In this document: positions 27,236 through 35,414 of the stretch, in pieces
How positions within the stretch are numbered: the first letter of the stretch is position 1
Layout: each line of letters opens with the position of its first letter
The notes under the pieces: generated by a model
What the model was told of the DNA's origin: nothing
Seen by the model: only the letters and a program-made list of their open reading frames with translations
The model's database searches: none
Made by a program: the position numbers and the translations under genes
Source of the DNA: Roseiarcus sp037446355
GTDB lineage: Bacteria > Pseudomonadota > Alphaproteobacteria > Rhizobiales > Beijerinckiaceae
Direction: 5' to 3'
Assembly: GCA_037446355.1 (NCBI GenBank)
Contig: JBBIIT010000010.1
Coordinates: forward strand, 11,327 to 75,326
Length of the DNA: 64,000 bases

Positions 27236-28627
27236 CTAGGCCATTCCCGACCAATTCAGCTTTTCGCGCAGCGTCACGACAGAGCCGACGATGATGATCG
27301 TCGGACCGCGCAAGCCCGCCGCGTGGGCGGCGCTGGCGAGCGTCGCGACCTCGGCGACGACGACGCGCTGGTTGGCGCGCGCGCCATTGTCGATGATGGC
27401 GGCGGGCGTATGCGGATCAACGCCCTGAGCGATGAAGGTTTCCATCATTTCCGAGATATGGCCGAGCCCCATGTAGATGGCGACGGTCTGCCCCGGCTGG
27501 ATCAGCGCCTTCCAGTCGCGCGCGATTGGTCCTTCCTTGCCGTGGGCGGTGACGAAAATGCAGGCCTGCGCGTGATCACGATGCGTCAGCGGAATGCCCG
27601 CGTAGGCCGAGCAGCCGATCGCGGCGGTGACGCCGGGACAGACCTGAAAGGCGACGCCCATCTCGCCCAGCTTTTCGATCTCCTCGCCGCCGCGCCCGAA
27701 CACGAAGGGATCGCCGCCCTTGAGCCGCAACACCCGCTTGCCCTCGCGCGCGTAAGCCACGAGCATTTCGCCGATTTCCTCCTGCGAGGCGGCATGATCG
27801 AGCGGCCTCTTGCCGACATAGACGCGCTCGGCTTCTCGCCGCACGAGGTCGAGGACGGCGGGCTCGACCAGGCGATCGTAGAGCACGACATCCGCTTGCT
27901 GCATGAGCCGCAAGGCGCGAAAGGTAAGGAGATCGGGATCGCCGGGACCGGCGCCGACCAGGTAAACCTCGCCGACCGGGCGCTCGTTTTCGCCCGCGCG
28001 GGCAAGCTCCGTTTCGAGACCCGATTCCGCGCGCTTGAGATCGCCGGCCAGCGCGAACTCCGCGACCGGCCCCGCGAGCTGCCGCTCCCAGAATCGGCGA
28101 CGGGCGGCCGCGTCCAAGATGCGCGCTCCGACCCGCGCGCGCGAGGCGCGCACGAAATTCGCAAGCCGCCCATAGCCCGAGGGAACGAGCGCCTCTATTT
28201 GGGCGCGCAGGCGCCGGGCGAGGAGGGGCGAGGCGCCTCCGGTGGACACCGCGATCAGCACGGGGTCGCGATCGACGATTGCGGGCAGTTGGAAATCGCA
28301 GAGATCCTCGCGCGCCGCGACATTGGTCAGCACGCCCGCGGCCTTGGCGAGCGCGCTGAGCCGCCGGTCCTCTTCGTCGCTTCCCGTCGCCACGATGCAA
28401 AGGCGAAAGTCGCTGAGTTCGCCGGCGTCGCGAGGATCGCGCGCAACGAAGGCCAGCGCGTCGTCGCGGCGCAATTGCGAGAACTCCGCGCCGAGGGCGG
28501 GGGTGAAAACGGTGACGCGGGCGCCCGCGCGCAGCAGCGTCTCGGTGCGACGGGCCGCCGGCAAGCCGCCGCCGATCACGGCGACCGGCTTCGTCCTGAC
28601 ATCGAGAAATATCGGTAGATGGTCCAT
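27236..28627 (-). CDS. cysG: Siroheme synthase (uroporphyrinogen-III methyltransferase / precorrin-2 dehydrogenase / ferrochelatase)
   Basis: 463 residues in the two-part CysG layout. The N-terminal half (about 1-210) is a NAD-binding precorrin-2 dehydrogenase/sirohydrochlorin ferrochelatase (VAVIGGGLPAARRTE at about 12-26). The C-terminal half (about 215-460) is a SUMT methyltransferase with VYLVGAGPGDPDLLT and LRLKGGDPFVFGRGGEE. It makes siroheme for sulfite and nitrite reductases. It is divergent from a TusA-like gene, giving a small sulfur-metabolism neighbourhood, with DUF971 downstream. Confidence 0.95.
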   Translation of the reverse strand: MDHLPIFLDVRTKPVAVIGGGLPAARRTETLLRAGARVTVFTPALGAEFSQLRRDDALAFVARDPRDAGELSDFRLCIVATGSDEEDRRLSALAKAAGVLTNVAAREDLCDFQLPAIVDRDPVLIAVSTGGASPLLARRLRAQIEALVPSGYGRLANFVRASRARVGARILDAAARRRFWERQLAGPVAEFALAGDLKRAESGLETELARAGENERPVGEVYLVGAGPGDPDLLTFRALRLMQQADVVLYDRLVEPAVLDLVRREAERVYVGKRPLDHAASQEEIGEMLVAYAREGKRVLRLKGGDPFVFGRGGEEIEKLGEMGVAFQVCPGVTAAIGCSAYAGIPLTHRDHAQACIFVTAHGKEGPIARDWKALIQPGQTVAIYMGLGHISEMMETFIAQGVDPHTPAAIIDNGARANQRVVVAEVATLASAAHAAGLRGPTIIIVGSVVTLREKLNWSGMA

Positions 28628-28743
28628 CGAAAAGATCGCTCGCCCCGCGTTTCGCGCTCCAGGACGGTTTAGCCGGTTTGCCGCGCGGGCGCGAGCGTGC
28701 GGGGCGATCTGGCCGCTGAGGCGGAATTGGGTTAGATCGACGC

Positions 28744-29025
28744 ATGATCGACGAAACGCTCGATGCGCGCGGCCTGAAGTGTCCGCTCCCGATTCTTATG
28801 GCGAAAAGGGCGCTGCGCCGCCTGAAATGCGGCCAGATTCTCGAAGTGCTGGCGACCGACCGCGGCGTCGACGCCGATATGATCGACCTTTGCGAAATCG
28901 CCAACGCGGAGCTTTTGCGGTCGGCGTTTCGCGACGGCGTGCATCGCTTCTGGCTACGCGCCGGCCAAAGTGCCCGCGACGGAGTCGAAGCGGATCAATC
29001 GGCGCTGTCGGACCCGCTCGCTTGA
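28744..29025 (+). CDS. TusA-family sulfur carrier-like protein
   Basis: 93 residues with the TusA/SirA signature DARGLKCPLPILMAKRAL; Cys13 is the persulfide-carrying residue. Members shuttle sulfur for tRNA thiolation, molybdenum cofactor or sulfur oxidation. It is divergent from cysG (116 bases between starts). The last 31 bases overlap the convergent AraC gene, which is longer than other overlaps here, and the C-terminal tail beyond the domain is not conserved-looking. Confidence 0.85.
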   Translation: MIDETLDARGLKCPLPILMAKRALRRLKCGQILEVLATDRGVDADMIDLCEIANAELLRSAFRDGVHRFWLRAGQSARDGVEADQSALSDPLA

Positions 29026-29933
29026 GCGAGCCGGCCGCGCGCGCGCTCGCGGAATTCGGTCGGCCGCAGGCCCGTGCGCTTCTTGAAGAAGCGCCCGAAA
29101 TAGGCTTCGTCGCGAAAGCCGAGCGCGGCCGCGATCTGTTTGACGCTCAGGGTGGAATAGGCGAGTTCGCGCTGGGCCTCGTGCGTGGCGCGCGCGTCGA
29201 TCGCCTCGAGGGCGCAGACGCCGAGCCCCCCGCGCGAAATGCGCGTCAGTTGACCTGGCGTGACGTTCATTGCGGCGGCATAGCGCTGCACAGGTAGGCG
29301 CGCGCGGCAATGCGCGTCGAGCAGGGCGCGAAATTTTTCGATGCGTGCGGCCCGATGCGAGCGCGCGGAATCGCCTGAAGACTCGGCGCTTTCGCCGCTG
29401 CGCGCGATCTCGACGAACAGGGCCAGCGTCAAAGCCAGGCCGGCGGCCGATTGCCAGCGCGCCTGCGTCGCCGCCTCGCGTTCGATCGCCTCGAATAGCG
29501 GCGGGATCGCTGATCCAACGCGGCTCGAAGGATCGATGGCGAGCACCGTGGGCCTGCGGATATGCGGCAACAAGTCCGGCGAGACCGCGATCGCCAACGA
29601 TTCGAGCGGCGATTGCGCGGTGGTGATGACATGGCCGTCGATGTCGGCGGAGAAACGGAAGCCATGCACCGAACGCGCGGGGGCGACGATCAGACAGGGC
29701 GGCCGCACCTTCCAGATGTCTCCATCAATGAAGGTCTCGCCTCCGCCATCGGTTGCGTAAAGCACCTGGATCAGCGCGTCATGGAAATGCGGTCGGATGT
29801 CCCAGTCGAACATCCCCGAGCGCACGGGGATGCGCTCGTAATGCACGAGATCGGCCCAAGCCGAATCGGCCGCCGCGCCGTAGAGCGCGAAGCTGGGCAC
29901 CGAGGCGCGAGATTTTTTGCTGGTCGTCACCAT
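28995..29933 (-). CDS. AraC-family transcriptional regulator
   Basis: 312 residues. An AraC-type cupin-like sensor domain is at about 35-130 (HFHDALIQVLYATDGGG, PPCLIVAPARSVHGF). The C-terminal double HTH is at about 205-300, with VTPGQLTRISR and the second-helix consensus KQIAAALGFRDEAYFGRFFKKRTGLRPTEFR. The start at 29933 has AGGA upstream. It is divergent from the SDR/flavoprotein unit (94 bases between starts) and is the likely local regulator of that catabolic cluster. The sensor fold resembles those that bind aromatic or small carboxylic effectors; the effector is unknown. Confidence 0.88.
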   Translation of the reverse strand: MVTTSKKSRASVPSFALYGAAADSAWADLVHYERIPVRSGMFDWDIRPHFHDALIQVLYATDGGGETFIDGDIWKVRPPCLIVAPARSVHGFRFSADIDGHVITTAQSPLESLAIAVSPDLLPHIRRPTVLAIDPSSRVGSAIPPLFEAIEREAATQARWQSAAGLALTLALFVEIARSGESAESSGDSARSHRAARIEKFRALLDAHCRARLPVQRYAAAMNVTPGQLTRISRGGLGVCALEAIDARATHEAQRELAYSTLSVKQIAAALGFRDEAYFGRFFKKRTGLRPTEFRERARGRLAQASGSDSAD

Positions 29934-30027
29934 GCGCGATTTGTCCTGTCTTAGGGCGAGTATGTCCATTGACCGCGAAGTCGCGCAAGCGCTCACTTGG
30001 CCCATAATCAGTGGGAGGATAGCCAAT

Positions 30028-30879
30028 ATGGGCGAACGAACTTTGGGTGAGGGGCCGGCGAGCGCGCCGGACTCATCCTGGCTCGGCCTTACCGGCCGGA
30101 CTTGCGTAGTCACCGGCGCGGCCAGCGGTATAGGCGCGGCGGTCGCGCGCGGTTTCGCGAGCGTCGGCGCGAAGGTCGCATTGCTCGATCGCGATCTCGA
30201 GGGCGCCGAAAAAAACGCCGAGACGCTGCGGGCGAAAGGCGCGGTCGCCTCGGCCTTCGCCTGCAACGTCGCCGACGCGGCTTCCGTGCGGCGCGCCGCC
30301 GATGCGGTGCGCGCCGCGTTCGGTCGCTGCGATGCGCTCGCCAACAACGCGGGATTTCTGCGCGCTGGCGCGCTCGACGAAGTCTCTCTCGACGACTGGA
30401 ACGCGGTGCTCGCGGTTAACCTGACGGGCTATCTCATCTGTGCGCGCGAGTTCGGGCGCGACATGCTGGCGAATGGCAAGGGAAGCCTCGTGCACGTCGC
30501 CTCGATCGCGGGCCGCCAGCCGCAAACGCGCAGCGGCGCCTACAGCGCCAGCAAGGCCGGCGTGCTGTTGCTGTCGAAGCAACTGGCGGCCGAATGGGGA
30601 CCGCGCGGCGTGCGCAGCAATGCAGTTCTGCCCGGCATGATCCGCACCGCGCTGTCGGCGAAGTTCTACGAGGAGCCAGGCTTCGAGGCGCGGCGCGCGG
30701 CGATGACCGCGAGCCGGCGCGTCGGCGAGCCCATCGACATCGCCGAACCTGTCATGTTCCTCGCCAGCGACCGCTCGGCCTACGTCAACGGCGCCGAACT
30801 TGTCGTCGACGGCGGGCTCGATTGCATGTTGATGGACATGGTGCCTCGGCCCGGATTCAACGCGACCACCACCAATTGA
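30028..30879 (+). CDS. Short-chain dehydrogenase/reductase
   Basis: A 283-residue classical SDR. The cofactor motif is TGAASGIG (about 29-36), NNAG at about 105, and a catalytic Tyr172/Lys176 in GAYSASKAG with the preceding Ser in VHVASIAG. The acidic residue after beta-2 (LLDRD) suggests NAD(H). The start at 30028 follows GGGAGG. It is the first gene of the plus-strand pair that continues with a KstD-like flavoprotein, 26 bases later. It probably oxidises a cyclic or aliphatic alcohol intermediate of the island's substrate. Confidence 0.9.
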   Translation: MGERTLGEGPASAPDSSWLGLTGRTCVVTGAASGIGAAVARGFASVGAKVALLDRDLEGAEKNAETLRAKGAVASAFACNVADAASVRRAADAVRAAFGRCDALANNAGFLRAGALDEVSLDDWNAVLAVNLTGYLICAREFGRDMLANGKGSLVHVASIAGRQPQTRSGAYSASKAGVLLLSKQLAAEWGPRGVRSNAVLPGMIRTALSAKFYEEPGFEARRAAMTASRRVGEPIDIAEPVMFLASDRSAYVNGAELVVDGGLDCMLMDMVPRPGFNATTTN

Positions 30880-30905
30880 ACAAGACGATGCGCGAGGACG
30901 AATTC

Positions 30906-32621
30906 ATGGTTCACGACAAACAATGCGATCTCGTTGTCGTCGGCTCCGGCGCCGCTGGCCTTACGACTGCGATCGTCGCGCGCAAACGCGGCCTCGACGT
31001 CGTCGTTCTGGAAAAAGAGCCCGTGTTCGGCGGCACGACCGCGATTTCGGGCGGCGTATTGTGGATTCCGTTGAACCGGCATGGGCGAAAACAAAACCCT
31101 TCGGATACGCTGGAGGCCGCGCGCGATTTTCTGCGTCGTGAGACCGGCAATTTCTACGACGCGGCGGCCGTTGATTGCTTTCTTGAGAACGGCCCGAAGA
31201 TGGTCGATTTCTTCGAGCGTGAAACCGAAATGAAATTCGCGCCGACTCTCTACCCGGACTATCACCCCGACGCGCCCGGCGGCGTCGACGTCGGCCGCTC
31301 TATCCTCGCCCAGCCCTATGATATTAGGGGACTGGGAAAGGACATGGCGCGGTTGAAGCCGCCGCTGAGGACGATCACTTTCATCGGTATGATGTTCAAC
31401 TCGTCCAACGCCGACCTCAAACATTTCTTCCGCGCGACGAAGTCGCTGACCTCGTTCGCCTATGTCGCGAGGCGGTTGGCGACGCATCTGCAGGAACTCG
31501 CGCGCTACGGGCGGGGCGTCGCGGTGACGAGCGGCAACGCGCTCGCCGCGCGGCTCGTCAAAAGCGCGCTCGATCTCGGCGTTCCGATCCTCACGAATTC
31601 TCCGGTCAAGCGCCTGCTGAGCGATGGCGACAAGGTGACGGGCGTCGTCGTCGGCGCGCAGGAAGGCGAATACGAAGTCACGGCCAAATATGGCGTCGTG
31701 CTCGCGTGCGGAGGCTTTCCGCATGACGCGCGGCGCATCGCGCAGGCCTATCCGCATTTGAAACGCGGCGGCGAACACCTCTCGCCGACGCCGAAAAGCA
31801 ACACCGGCGACGGCGTCAATATGGCGGAAGCCGCGGGCGCCGGCGTCGACCTGCGCTTCGCCGACGCCGCCGCTTGGATGCCGGTCTCGCGCGTGCCCTA
31901 TCGCAACGGCGAGGTCGGCGTGTTCCCGCACTTGCTCGACCGCTACAAGCCCGGCGTGATTGGCGTGCTGCATAACGGCAATCGTTTCACCAACGAATCC
32001 AATTCCTATCACGACGTCGGCGCGGCGCTGATGCGCGCATGCGAAGGCCGGCGCGAGACCGCGATGTGGTTGATCTGCGACCGCACGGCGATCTCCAAAT
32101 ACGGTCTGGGCTACGCCAAGCCCTCGCCGGTTCCGCTAGGGCCGCTGTTGCGCAACGGTTATCTCAAACAGGGTCGCACGCTCGCAGAACTCGCGGCGGC
32201 GATCGGCGTCGACGCGGCGGGTCTGGAGCGAACGATCAGCGAATACAATGTGGGCGCGGCGAAGGGCGAGGATGCGGACTTTCATCGCGGCGCGACTTCA
32301 TTCAACCGCTATCTCGCCGACCCCGACAACAAGCCCAACCCTTGCGTCGCGCCGATCGCCAGGGGGCCGTTCTACGCCGTCAAGTTGCTGATGGGCGATC
32401 TCGGCACGTTCGACGGCGTCAAAACCAGCATCGCCGGCGAGGCGCTGCGCGCCGACGGAACGTGCGTCGAGGGACTTTACGCCGTCGGCAACGACCGCGC
32501 GAGCGTCATGGGGGGCAACTATCCCGGCGCCGGGATCACGCACGGCCCGAACATGACCTTCGCCTACGTCACCGCCAACGCCATCGCCGACAAGGCGGGC
32601 GCGCCGGAGCTTCCGGCCTAG
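30906..32621 (+). CDS. FAD-binding dehydrogenase, 3-ketosteroid delta1-dehydrogenase / fumarate-reductase-like
   Basis: 571 residues. The dinucleotide motif is VVGSGAAGLTTAIVARKRG (about 11-29), with an acidic end to beta-2 (EKE) and then FGGTTAISGGVLWIP, which is typical of KstD-like flavoproteins. The C-terminal FAD block MGGNYPGAGITHGPNMTF also matches. Members introduce double bonds next to a carbonyl in cyclic ketones or reduce enoates. The start at 30906 follows GAGGA and is preferred over an ATG at 30888. The stop overlaps the convergent dehydratase by 4 bases. Steroid as substrate is not implied; the rest of steroid catabolism is absent. Confidence 0.87.
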   Translation: MVHDKQCDLVVVGSGAAGLTTAIVARKRGLDVVVLEKEPVFGGTTAISGGVLWIPLNRHGRKQNPSDTLEAARDFLRRETGNFYDAAAVDCFLENGPKMVDFFERETEMKFAPTLYPDYHPDAPGGVDVGRSILAQPYDIRGLGKDMARLKPPLRTITFIGMMFNSSNADLKHFFRATKSLTSFAYVARRLATHLQELARYGRGVAVTSGNALAARLVKSALDLGVPILTNSPVKRLLSDGDKVTGVVVGAQEGEYEVTAKYGVVLACGGFPHDARRIAQAYPHLKRGGEHLSPTPKSNTGDGVNMAEAAGAGVDLRFADAAAWMPVSRVPYRNGEVGVFPHLLDRYKPGVIGVLHNGNRFTNESNSYHDVGAALMRACEGRRETAMWLICDRTAISKYGLGYAKPSPVPLGPLLRNGYLKQGRTLAELAAAIGVDAAGLERTISEYNVGAAKGEDADFHRGATSFNRYLADPDNKPNPCVAPIARGPFYAVKLLMGDLGTFDGVKTSIAGEALRADGTCVEGLYAVGNDRASVMGGNYPGAGITHGPNMTFAYVTANAIADKAGAPELPA

Positions 32622-34348
32622 TGAATTTCCGGGTCCGGCGTCGGCGCCCCGCGTTCGAGAAAATCGAAGTCGCAGCCTTCGTCCGCTTGCGTGACATGCC
32701 GGGAGAACAGAGCGCCGTAGCCGCGCTCGTATTTCTCGGGCGGCGGCGTCCAGGCGGCGCGGCGCGCCTCGAGTTCGCGCGCCTCGACCTTGAGATTGAG
32801 ACTGCGGGCGGGGATGTCGAGTTCAATCACGTCGCCGTCGCGCACCAGCGCGAGCGGCCCGCCCACAAAGGACTCCGGCGTCACATGCAGCACGCAGGCG
32901 CCGTAGCTGGTGCCGCTCATGCGTGCGTCCGAAATGCGCAACATGTCGCGCACGCCCTTGGCGAGCAGCTTCTTCGGGATCGGTAGCTGGCCCCATTCTG
33001 GCATTCCCGGAGCGCCGAGCGGTCCGGCGCTCTTCAACACCAGCACCGAGTTTTCGTCGACTTCCAGTTCAGGGTCGTCGATCCGGGCCGCCAGGTCATT
33101 GTAGTTCTCGAATACGACCGCTTTGCCGGCGTGGCGATGCAGGCGCGCTTCGGCGGCGGGCGGCTTGATGACGGCGCCCCGGGGCGCGAGATTGCCGGTG
33201 AGGATCGCCAGACTGTCCGACGCGGCGACCGGGTTGGCGAGCGGACGGATGACCTCCTCGTTCCAGGTTTTTGCGTGTTCGACGTCTTCTTGAATCGTGC
33301 GCCCGCTGACCGTGCCCGCCGAATTGCGCAGCAGGCCCGCAGAAGCCAGTTGCTTGAGCACGGCGGGCAGGCCACCGGCGTAATAGAAATCCTCCATTAG
33401 AAAGCGGCCCGAGGGTCGGATGTCGGCGAGGAGCGGCGTTTTTCGCGCCAGTGCGTCGAAACTGTCGAGCGTGAGCGCGACGCCGGCGCGGCGCGCGAGC
33501 GCGATCAGATGCACGATCGAATTGGTCGAGCCGCCGATGGCGAGCGTCGCGACGACGGCGTTGTGGAACGCGTCCGCGTCGAGAATGTCCGAGGGCTTCA
33601 GGTCGTCCCAGACGAGATCGACGATCCGGCGCCCGCATTGCTCGGCCATGACGGCGTGACGCGAATCCGGGGCGGGAATCGAAGCGGCGCCGGATAGCGT
33701 CATGCCGAGCGCCTCGGCGGCGCTGGTCATCGTCGAGGCGGTGCCCATCGTCATGCAATGGCCGGCAGTGCGGGCGATGCCTTGTTCAATCTCGGCCCAA
33801 TCCATTTCGGTGATCTTGCCGGCGCGCAGTTCGGCCCAGTATTTCCAGACGTCGCTGCCCGAGCCCAGCGTCTTGCCCGCCCAATTGCCGCGCATCATCG
33901 GCCCTCCCGGCATGAAGATCGCCGGCAGGTTCATGGAAATCGCCCCCATAAGCAGGGCCGGCGTCGTCTTGTCGCAACCGCCCATCAGCACGGCGCCGTC
34001 AGCGGGATAAGATCGGAGCGCCTCCTCCGTCTCCATCGCGAGGAAATTGCGGTACATCATCGTCGTCGGCTTCTGGAACGGCTCGGAAAGCGTCATCACA
34101 GGTATCTCGACGGGAAAACCGCCGGCCTGCCAGACGCCGCGCTTCACTTCCTCGACGCGGTCCTTGAAATGCGTATGGCAGGCGTTGATCTCGCTCCAGG
34201 TGTTGAGGATCGCAATGACCGGTTTGCCCGCGTAATCCTGGCGCGCGTAGCCCATCTGCGCCGTGCGCGAGCGATGCCCGAACGAACGCAGGTTGTCGAC
34301 GCCATACCAGCGATGGCTGCGAAGGTCTTCGGGGCGCTTGCGCTTCAT
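32618..34348 (-). CDS. IlvD/Edd-family dehydratase (sugar-acid or dihydroxy-acid dehydratase)
   Basis: 576 residues. Fe-S cluster Cys residues are in GGCDKTTPALLMG and GHCMTMGTASTM. NTWSEINACHTHF and SDARMSGTSYGACVLHVTPE mark the family. The sequence style (MKRKRPEDLRSHRWYG) fits the pentonate/aldonate dehydratases rather than the biosynthetic IlvD. The start at 34348 gives a normal N-terminus; the ORF continues upstream to 34942 only as non-coding. It is transcribed away from the crotonase operon. It could dehydrate a polyhydroxy-acid made by the other enzymes of the island. Confidence 0.87.
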   Translation of the reverse strand: MKRKRPEDLRSHRWYGVDNLRSFGHRSRTAQMGYARQDYAGKPVIAILNTWSEINACHTHFKDRVEEVKRGVWQAGGFPVEIPVMTLSEPFQKPTTMMYRNFLAMETEEALRSYPADGAVLMGGCDKTTPALLMGAISMNLPAIFMPGGPMMRGNWAGKTLGSGSDVWKYWAELRAGKITEMDWAEIEQGIARTAGHCMTMGTASTMTSAAEALGMTLSGAASIPAPDSRHAVMAEQCGRRIVDLVWDDLKPSDILDADAFHNAVVATLAIGGSTNSIVHLIALARRAGVALTLDSFDALARKTPLLADIRPSGRFLMEDFYYAGGLPAVLKQLASAGLLRNSAGTVSGRTIQEDVEHAKTWNEEVIRPLANPVAASDSLAILTGNLAPRGAVIKPPAAEARLHRHAGKAVVFENYNDLAARIDDPELEVDENSVLVLKSAGPLGAPGMPEWGQLPIPKKLLAKGVRDMLRISDARMSGTSYGACVLHVTPESFVGGPLALVRDGDVIELDIPARSLNLKVEARELEARRAAWTPPPEKYERGYGALFSRHVTQADEGCDFDFLERGAPTPDPEIH

Positions 34349-34448
34349 ATCTTGACCTATTCGGTGCGGATGGGGTGGATCGCGCTTCCCGCGGACATAA
34401 TCGCACAGCGCGCCGCGCGTGCGTAGCGCGTTTGCGCTCTCAACCGCA

Positions 34449-34496
34449 TTGACGCAAGAAATTAGATATGTCATATAATGATTACGATCAATAATC
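34449..34496. promoter_or_regulatory. Promoter and operator-like palindromes between dehydratase and crotonase genes
   Basis: Plus strand: TTGACG (34449-34454) and a perfect TATAAT (34474-34479), with a rather long 19-base spacer. An 11-base palindrome ATATG-T-CATAT (34466-34476) overlaps the -10, and GATTA-7-TAATC (34480-34496) covers the expected transcription start. This looks like an operator cluster for a repressor of the crotonase operon. The intergenic stretch 34349-34555 holds nothing else I can name. Confidence 0.45.
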
Positions 34497-34555
34497 GATC
34501 CCGCGCCGCCATTGGCCGCGCTAAGGTCGGCGAGTCCGCAACGAGGAGACGCGAA

Positions 34556-35368
34556 ATGGTCGAGCATTCGGAGCGCCCGATGGCGATCGACTTGCCGAAG
34601 TCGCTGAAAGTCACCCAGCGAGGGCCGATCGCCCACTTGCGTCTCGCCCGATCGGAAAAACGCAATGCGCTCGATGACGAAACCGTGCGCGGCCTCGAGA
34701 CGTTTTTCCTGCAATTGCCGAAAGACATCAAAGCTGTCGTACTGACGGGCGAAGGCGCGCATTTTTCCGCTGGGCTCGATCTCTCGGAAATCGCGGAAGC
34801 GGGCGACCCTTACGAGGGCATTCTGCATTCGCGCATGTGGCACCGCGCGTTCGAAGCGATCGAATACGCGCGCGCGCCTGTCATCACCGCGCTGCACGGC
34901 GCTGTCGTCGGCGGCGGCCTCGAACTCGCGGCCTCCACTCATATTCGCGTCGCGGAGCGCTCGACCTACTACGGTTTACCCGAAGGCCAGCGCGGCATCT
35001 TCGTCGGCGGCGGCGGCTCGGTGCGCATTTCGCGCCTCGTCGGCGTTGCGCGCGTGCAAGACATGATGCTGACGGGGAGAACGATGAGCGCGGAGGAGGG
35101 GCTGCAATTCGGCTTCGCGCAATATCTGGTCGAGGACGGGCAGGGCCTCGTCAAGGCCATGGAATTGGCCGCCAAAGTCGCCGCCAATACCAGGACGACC
35201 AATTTTGCGGTGACGCACGCGCTGCCGCGCATCGCGCAAAGCGATCCCGAAAGCGGCCTGCTGACGGAATCGCTGATGGCGGCGATCGCCGAAACGGGGC
35301 CGGAAGCGCGCCAGCGCTTGAAGGATTTTCTGGAAAAGCGCGCCGCCAAAGTGCTGCGGCAAAGCTGA
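34556..35368 (+). CDS. Enoyl-CoA hydratase/isomerase (crotonase) family protein
   Basis: 270 residues. The oxyanion-hole segments are FSAGLDLSEI (about 70) and GAVVGGGLELAAS (about 113-125). Both Glu positions used by hydratases appear to be present (GGGLE and GLPEGQRG). It could hydrate, or hydrate and cleave, an enoyl-CoA. Linkage to a feruloyl-CoA-synthase-like ligase 46 bases downstream suggests phenylpropenoyl-CoA or a similar substrate. The start at 34556 follows GAGGAG; an upstream ATG at 34478 would overlap the promoter. Confidence 0.88.
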   Translation: MVEHSERPMAIDLPKSLKVTQRGPIAHLRLARSEKRNALDDETVRGLETFFLQLPKDIKAVVLTGEGAHFSAGLDLSEIAEAGDPYEGILHSRMWHRAFEAIEYARAPVITALHGAVVGGGLELAASTHIRVAERSTYYGLPEGQRGIFVGGGGSVRISRLVGVARVQDMMLTGRTMSAEEGLQFGFAQYLVEDGQGLVKAMELAAKVAANTRTTNFAVTHALPRIAQSDPESGLLTESLMAAIAETGPEARQRLKDFLEKRAAKVLRQS

Positions 35369-35414
35369 AGTCGGGCAAGTGACAGCCGCATTAGACGGCG
35401 CCGAGGAGGAAGCC

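Noticed and set aside
34349..34942. N-terminal extension of the IlvD/Edd dehydratase
   Set aside because: It would cover the divergent promoter and the start of the crotonase gene; the family N-terminus begins at 34348.
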